Below are positions 6,951-10,017 of a DNA stretch of 10,017 nt, piece by piece; position 1 is the stretch's first letter; each line of letters starts with the position of its first letter. The stretch spans positions 1 through 10,017 of the forward strand of contig CAAGSA010000117.1 of assembly GCA_900772835.1 (NCBI GenBank). Direction: 5' to 3'. This DNA comes from an uncultured Prevotella sp. Lineage in GTDB: Bacteria > Bacteroidota > Bacteroidia > Bacteroidales > Bacteroidaceae. Below the pieces are notes generated by a model that was not told the origin of the DNA, searched no databases, and saw only the letters and a list, made by a program, of their open reading frames with translations. The translations under genes and the position numbers were made by a program.

Positions 6951-7660
6951 GTTGCCCCATCCGCGTGAGCCGAGCCTACGCCGGTGGTGTAAAGCTCGTT
7001 CATCGGACCGTTAACGAATGCCTTCACGTAGAAGTTCGTTCCGGCAGAGCTTTGTGCCTTGAGTCCGTCCTGTACGAGCGGCCATATAATCTCCTTACAC
7101 TTGTCGTTGTCGGCGAGGAAGATAGTGCGGTAGTCGGGGGCCAGCGGGTAGTGGCCGTCGGTGATGACCTTTTTTGCATACATCAGAGCGTCGTTGTAGC
7201 GGTTTTCGCCGATCCATGTCTCTGCGTTCAGATACATTCTTGAGAGCAGGAACCATGCTGCAACCTGGTCGATGCGTCCGTATACGTTGGTTCCAGGAGC
7301 CTTGAGGTCAGCGTCGATAGCCTTCAGTTCGCTCTCGGCGAAATCGAAGATTTGCTTGCGTGTCCACTGCACCGGAATGTCCTTCACGCCAGTGTTCTCG
7401 TCGATGTAAGGCACGTTGCCGAAGAGGTCGCATAGCATGGAATAGCAGTATGCACGGATGAAGCGTGCCTCGGCGCGGTAGCTCGCACATTCTCCGCCGA
7501 GCTGGTCCCAAAGTCCGCGGCTCTTCAGCTTGCTTTCGGTGCATTCGCGCAGCATTTCATTACAGTAGGCGATAGACATGTAGAGGCGCTGGTATGTCCA
7601 GCGGATAACGGATGCGTTGGACTCGTCCCACTGCAGGTTGAGGCACTTGCGCAGACCGTT
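6926..7660 (-). pseudogene. SusD/RagB-like lipoprotein, middle segment (5' end missing)
   Basis: This frame starts as NGLRKCLNLQWDE just after a TGA (7661-7663). It continues through WTYQRLYMSIAYCNEML and the strongly conserved YRAEARFIRAYCYSMLCDLFGNVPY, then TPR-like helices (FDFAESELKAIDADL, QVAAWFLLSRMYLNAETW). The signal peptide, lipobox cysteine and roughly the first 100-120 residues expected of a SusD protein are absent; bases upstream of about 7660 belong to fecR. The first ATG available (7577-7579) is internal and would give a protein without an export signal. At 6967-6976 a GAGCC tandem duplication shifts the frame, and translation ends at 6926 after unrelated residues. It can be read as one susD pseudogene with the segment at 6267-6950, about 460 codons in total. 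Confidence 0.88.
6967..6976. repeat. 5-base tandem duplication causing a frameshift in susD
   Basis: GAGCC occurs twice in direct tandem (6967-6971, 6972-6976). On the coding strand it reads GGCTC-GGCTC within GTAGGCTCGGCTCACGCGG. With one copy the codons are GTA GGC TCA CGC GGA TGG GGC AAC (VGSRGWGN), joining the two SusD frames exactly. Confidence 0.92.
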
Positions 7661-8636
7661 TCATCCGTTGTGTCTCCGCGATGGTGTGCAGCACCTTGTC
7701 GATGGTCATTCCGGCAGAGTTGAACGATATGTAGAACGTCTTGTTTTCCAACTGCGGTGCCACGTTTATCTTCACCCTGTATGTGCGTTCCAGCACCTTT
7801 GCAATCTGTTCCAGCGGCACTTCGTCGAAGAACAGTTCTCCGCGTATCCACGCGTCGGAGTTCCTCATGTCGGCATTGTGCTTCGTCATCGTTCCCGTAG
7901 TTTTGTCGAGCACCATCATCTCGTTCTTCCGCATGTCCAGGTGCATTCCCGTCTTGCGGCTTGCTATGTCCACGTGTCCGCGTATCAGTTGCACGGTGGT
8001 AGTCTTGTCCTCGGGATAGTCGCGGAACGTGAATTTCGTTCCGAGCACCTTCAGGTCAGCCGATTTCGTGTTCACGCAGAACGGCAGTTCCTCGTTCTTC
8101 TTCACGTCGAAGCAAGCCTCGCCCGTTAGCTTCACGTTCCTGTTCGCCGAGCCGAAGTTCTGCTGGTATTCGATTGTCGAGCCGGCGTTCAGCCACACCT
8201 TCGACCCGTCGGGCAGCGTCAGCTGGCTTATTGAGCCTTTGGGCGTGGTCACGCTCACGAGGGCAAGCCTGCCCTGCTCCATATATGTGGCGTAGCGGTA
8301 GCCCATCCACGGCAGTGCGGCAACGAGCGCAACGGCGGCAGCCGCCTTTATCATCCTTCCCGTGCCGATTCTTGCCAGTATACCGTTCCGCGTGTTCCGC
8401 ATTCCTGCGGTGCGCTTGCTGAAGCGTGCGAATGCGGCATCCGTATTGAAGTGTGCGTCGCCGCCGGCAGCGGCCGATGCGAACCACAGTTCCATGTTCC
8501 TGCGTATCCTCATCCGGCTCTCCTCCGACTCCGTTGCGGCGTCTTTCAGAAAGCTTATCGCCTCCTTGTCGTTTCTGTCGGCAAGGTAGCGTTCGGTCAT
8601 TGCGTCAATATCGCTGTGGTCGTATTTTCTATTCAT
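7560..8636 (-). pseudogene. FecR-family anti-sigma factor, 3' end replaced by out-of-frame susD
   Basis: The open frame is 358 codons, of which about the first 322-326 are FecR. There is a cytoplasmic N-terminal region (1-93) and one membrane segment (about 95-113, KAAAAVALVAALPWMGY). A periplasmic FecR domain follows (about 125-225, with TTPKGSISQLTLPDGSKVWL, GEACFDV, LGTKFTFRDYPE and LIRGHVDI). The DUF4974-type C-terminal domain begins near 258 (AWIRGELFFDEVPLEQIAKVLERTY). After DKVLHTIAETQ the family's last beta-strand is missing, and the remaining 30 or so residues are susD read in the wrong frame, ending at 7560. Normally FecR holds the ECF sigma factor inactive until a loaded TonB-dependent receptor signals. 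The DUF4974 tail probably contacts the receptor's signalling domain, so this copy may retain sigma binding but not normal signalling. The start ATG at 8634-8636 is well supported. Confidence 0.85.
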
Positions 8637-8860
8637 TTTTTTTCCGTGTTATATTAGTGTGACAACGCAGAATGGAAACAGGGTAGTGGAAAAGTGATTT
8701 TTTTAAATATTTTTTTTCTTTTTCTTCCAAATGCCTGGAAAATAAGCCCCACACGCCGGCATATAGTTGAATTAATACAAGTATATGTCCGGCTGCACTG
8801 AATTATGTTTCAAAAACATTATGTTTTGCAAAACATAATGATTGCAGTCTTTCCATTTCT
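8637..8860 (-). promoter_or_regulatory. 224-base structured leader between the sigma gene and fecR
   Basis: The interval is longer than the near-adjacent spacing common for sigma/fecR pairs. On the minus strand it holds, in order, a perfect palindrome (8817-8840) followed by TTTTTG, and a bulged hairpin GCCGG-CATAT / ATATG-T-CCGGC (8755-8793). A purine-rich A tract (plus 8700-8735) and the segment CACTACCCTGTTTCC follow shortly before the fecR ATG. The last contains TACCCTGT, a poor match to TAnnTTTG. A separate fecR promoter is possible but unproven. Confidence 0.4.
8811..8840 (-). terminator. Perfect 24-base palindrome with U-run downstream of the sigma gene
   Basis: CATTATGTTTTG (8817-8828) is followed immediately by its exact reverse complement (8829-8840). 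On the minus strand it begins 20 bases after the sigma stop codon and is followed by TTTTTG, so the transcript could form a hairpin with a short U-tail, as in a partial terminator between sigma and fecR. A further copy of ATTATGTTT (8802-8810) could pair alternatively with 8831-8839. As double-stranded DNA it could equally be an operator. Confidence 0.6.
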
Positions 8861-9457
8861 TCATCGCATAAGCATGGTGATGACTATCCATTTCAGATAG
8901 CCGTCGAGATTCTTGCGCATGAAAGCAAGGGCGTTCTTGATGTGGTATTTCACGGTGTTTGTGGAAATGCCCATCTCGTCGGCAATCTCCTTGTAGGACA
9001 GTCCCTCGAAGCGGCTCTTCTCCAGCACCGTGCGGCATTCCTTGGGCAGTGTGGCTATGGCGTCGCTGATTTTCTCCTCGAGTTCCTTTCCTATCAGTTC
9101 GTCGATGGGGTCGCGGTCGTCGCGGAACACCACTTCTAGCATTTCCGTCTCGGCACACAGGTTTATCTCGCTTGTTTCTGCCGCCAGGCGGCGCATCCTC
9201 GCTTTCAGTTCGTTGATGCATCTGTTGCGCACGGCCCCCATCAGATAGGAGTGCAGCGTGTGTGTTATGCAGAGCGTCTCCCGGTTCTCCCACAGGTTGA
9301 ACAGCACGTCGTCGACGATGCTTTCAGCCGTGGCGGCATCGTGTGTCATGCAGTTGGCAAAACGGCACAATGCATCATACTCGTGGTCGAAGATGAATCT
9401 GAAGGCATCATTTTCGCCCACGCGCAACCTTGGTATTATGAAAGTGTCGTCCGTCAT
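8861..9457 (-). CDS. ECF-type RNA polymerase sigma-70 factor
   Basis: The 198-residue protein has region 2 (about 17-84; NDAFRFIFDHEYDALCRFA, SIVDDVLFNLWENRE, LMGAVRNRCINELK), which binds core polymerase and the -10 element. Region 4 (about 136-186) contains the helix-turn-helix LSYKEIADEMGISTNTVKYHIKNAL (153-177) that reads the -35 element. This is the form of the Bacteroidetes ECF sigma factors paired with FecR that drive SusC/SusD uptake operons. All parts look intact. The start is the ATG at 9455-9457; another in-frame start is unlikely because region 2 begins soon after. Its natural target would be the susC/susD promoter, but susC is missing here, so the sigma factor may now act only on other sites or on nothing. 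It is transcribed from a clear primary-sigma promoter at 9533-9563. Confidence 0.95.
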   Translation of the reverse strand: MTDDTFIIPRLRVGENDAFRFIFDHEYDALCRFANCMTHDAATAESIVDDVLFNLWENRETLCITHTLHSYLMGAVRNRCINELKARMRRLAAETSEINLCAETEMLEVVFRDDRDPIDELIGKELEEKISDAIATLPKECRTVLEKSRFEGLSYKEIADEMGISTNTVKYHIKNALAFMRKNLDGYLKWIVITMLMR

Positions 9458-9532
9458 TATGATATAGATTAAAAATGTCTAAATTCTTGCTCAGTCCATT
9501 CTGATGGATCGCGCGTATCGTTCGCGTCGGTG

Positions 9533-9563
9533 CAAAGGTAGTGCAAATCGGATGAAAATCAAA
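9533..9563 (-). promoter_or_regulatory. Bacteroidetes primary promoter of the ECF sigma gene
   Basis: On the minus strand TTTG (plus 9560-9563) is followed by a 19-base spacer and TACCTTTG (plus 9533-9540), a full match to the -33/-7 consensus. The 5' leader would be about 70 bases. It overlaps no other gene. Confidence 0.8.
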
Positions 9564-9940
9564 ACTCTGTAGCATAAAAACTGCTGTTGTTGTGGTGGTA
9601 GCGTTTGTTTTGGGCGTTTCTTTATGTGTCAATAGGGCTTTTCGGCACACCTCTTGTACTATATGTATCTCCCAATGTCAAATGACGTATTCATAAGTGT
9701 TGCAGACCGAATTCGAACTGCTTGGTGATTTTAACAAATGTTTGTATTCGGGTTCGAGTAATTTAACATGTGTAAAAGAAAATTGTTTACATTGTTATAT
9801 GCCGTTATTGTCCGTTCTTTACGGTTGGTTGTTTTGGTTACGGTTTTTATTTTGGATGATTTCGCGGAACGTAATATTTTTGTTGTCAAAAACATCTGAA
9901 ATCAGCTTCTAAAACGGTACTTGCCCATAGCTTTTCATCA
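9564..9940. other. Gene-free AT-rich stretch
   Basis: No convincing gene is seen on either strand. The longest open frame (9697-9912, plus, 71 codons) encodes a cysteine- and aromatic-rich peptide without recognisable features and has no promoter box before it. No tRNA fold, repeat or -7/-33 pair was found. It may be the promoter-distal flank of genes lying beyond the right edge. Confidence 0.5.
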
Positions 9941-9981
9941 CAAACTCTTTAACCGTTCAATATGAACGGTTAAAGAGTTTG
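9941..9981. terminator. Perfect inverted repeat, 19-base arms, 3-base loop
   Basis: CAAACTCTTTAACCGTTCA (9941-9959) and its exact reverse complement (9963-9981) flank ATA. It would make a 19-pair hairpin in either transcript. Neither side has a U-run, so a bidirectional terminator for a gene beyond the right edge is only one option; a small non-autonomous repeat or a protein-binding site are others. Confidence 0.55.
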
Positions 9982-10017
9982 ATAGGAATGACTGCATTTT
10001 TCACAGCTTATCAAATA

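Noticed and set aside
6926..7579. Treating the SusD segment with ATG at 7577 as a complete small gene
   Set aside because: It starts in the middle of a conserved SusD helix, lacks a signal peptide and lipobox, and ends in frameshifted residues.
7525..7851. Third reading frame across the fecR-susD junction, considered as a possible new fusion protein
   Set aside because: Its translation matches neither FecR nor SusD. FecR and SusD each occupy one of the other two frames on either side of the join.
9408..9650. 80-codon minus-strand frame overlapping the sigma gene start
   Set aside because: It contains the sigma gene's promoter and leader within its coding region, is out of frame with the sigma factor, and has a low-complexity threonine run.
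9697..9912. 71-codon open frame in the right intergenic stretch
   Set aside because: No promoter box, no family resemblance and odd composition (many C, W, L and F). In AT-rich DNA a frame of this size occurs by chance.
1..10017. CRISPR array, riboswitch or prophage module
   Set aside because: No regularly spaced direct repeats, no recognisable aptamer core and no phage-type genes were seen on reading both strands.

Overview
The window looks like part of a Bacteroidetes chromosome, most likely a Bacteroidales member such as Prevotella or Bacteroides. Several starts are preceded by the phylum's promoter box (TACCTTTG, the TAnnTTTG -7 element), two of them with a TTTG -33 element 19-20 bases upstream. 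There is also an ECF sigma factor/FecR/SusD locus, which is typical of this phylum. Shine-Dalgarno sequences are essentially absent. I could not assign a species.

Left edge (1-643): the last 22 codons and probable right end of an IS30-family insertion sequence, then a tRNA-Arg(ACG) with its own promoter and a strong intrinsic terminator. A gene-free stretch follows, holding a 16-base tandem duplication and the terminator of the next gene. Everything from 644 to 9457 is encoded on the minus strand.

Middle (644-6133): three intact, separately terminated genes. They are an AspT/YidE-type membrane transporter with two internal RCK_C domains, the RNA-binding transcription accessory protein Tex, and a secreted branch-2 histidine acid phosphatase (phytase/MINPP-like).

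Right (6267-9563): a damaged nutrient-uptake locus. In transcription order it has an intact ECF sigma factor with a good promoter, a FecR anti-sigma factor whose 3' end is lost, and a SusD-like lipoprotein lacking its 5' end. Between fecR and susD one expects about 3 kb encoding a SusC-like TonB-dependent receptor. Instead fecR runs straight into the middle of susD, out of frame, near 7655-7676. SusD is broken again by a 5-base tandem duplication at 6967-6976; removing one copy restores an uninterrupted SusD frame. The locus is therefore either a decaying polysaccharide/glycan uptake system or an assembly artefact at the deletion point. The sigma/anti-sigma pair has lost the receptor it would normally serve.

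The last 450 bases are AT-rich with no convincing gene, and end with a perfect 19-base-arm inverted repeat. I see no CRISPR array, prophage or complete mobile element. The most interesting signals are the fecR-susD junction without susC, the 5-base duplication, a palindrome between sigma and fecR, and a tRNA-Arg whose G19-C56 tertiary pair appears replaced by A19-U56.
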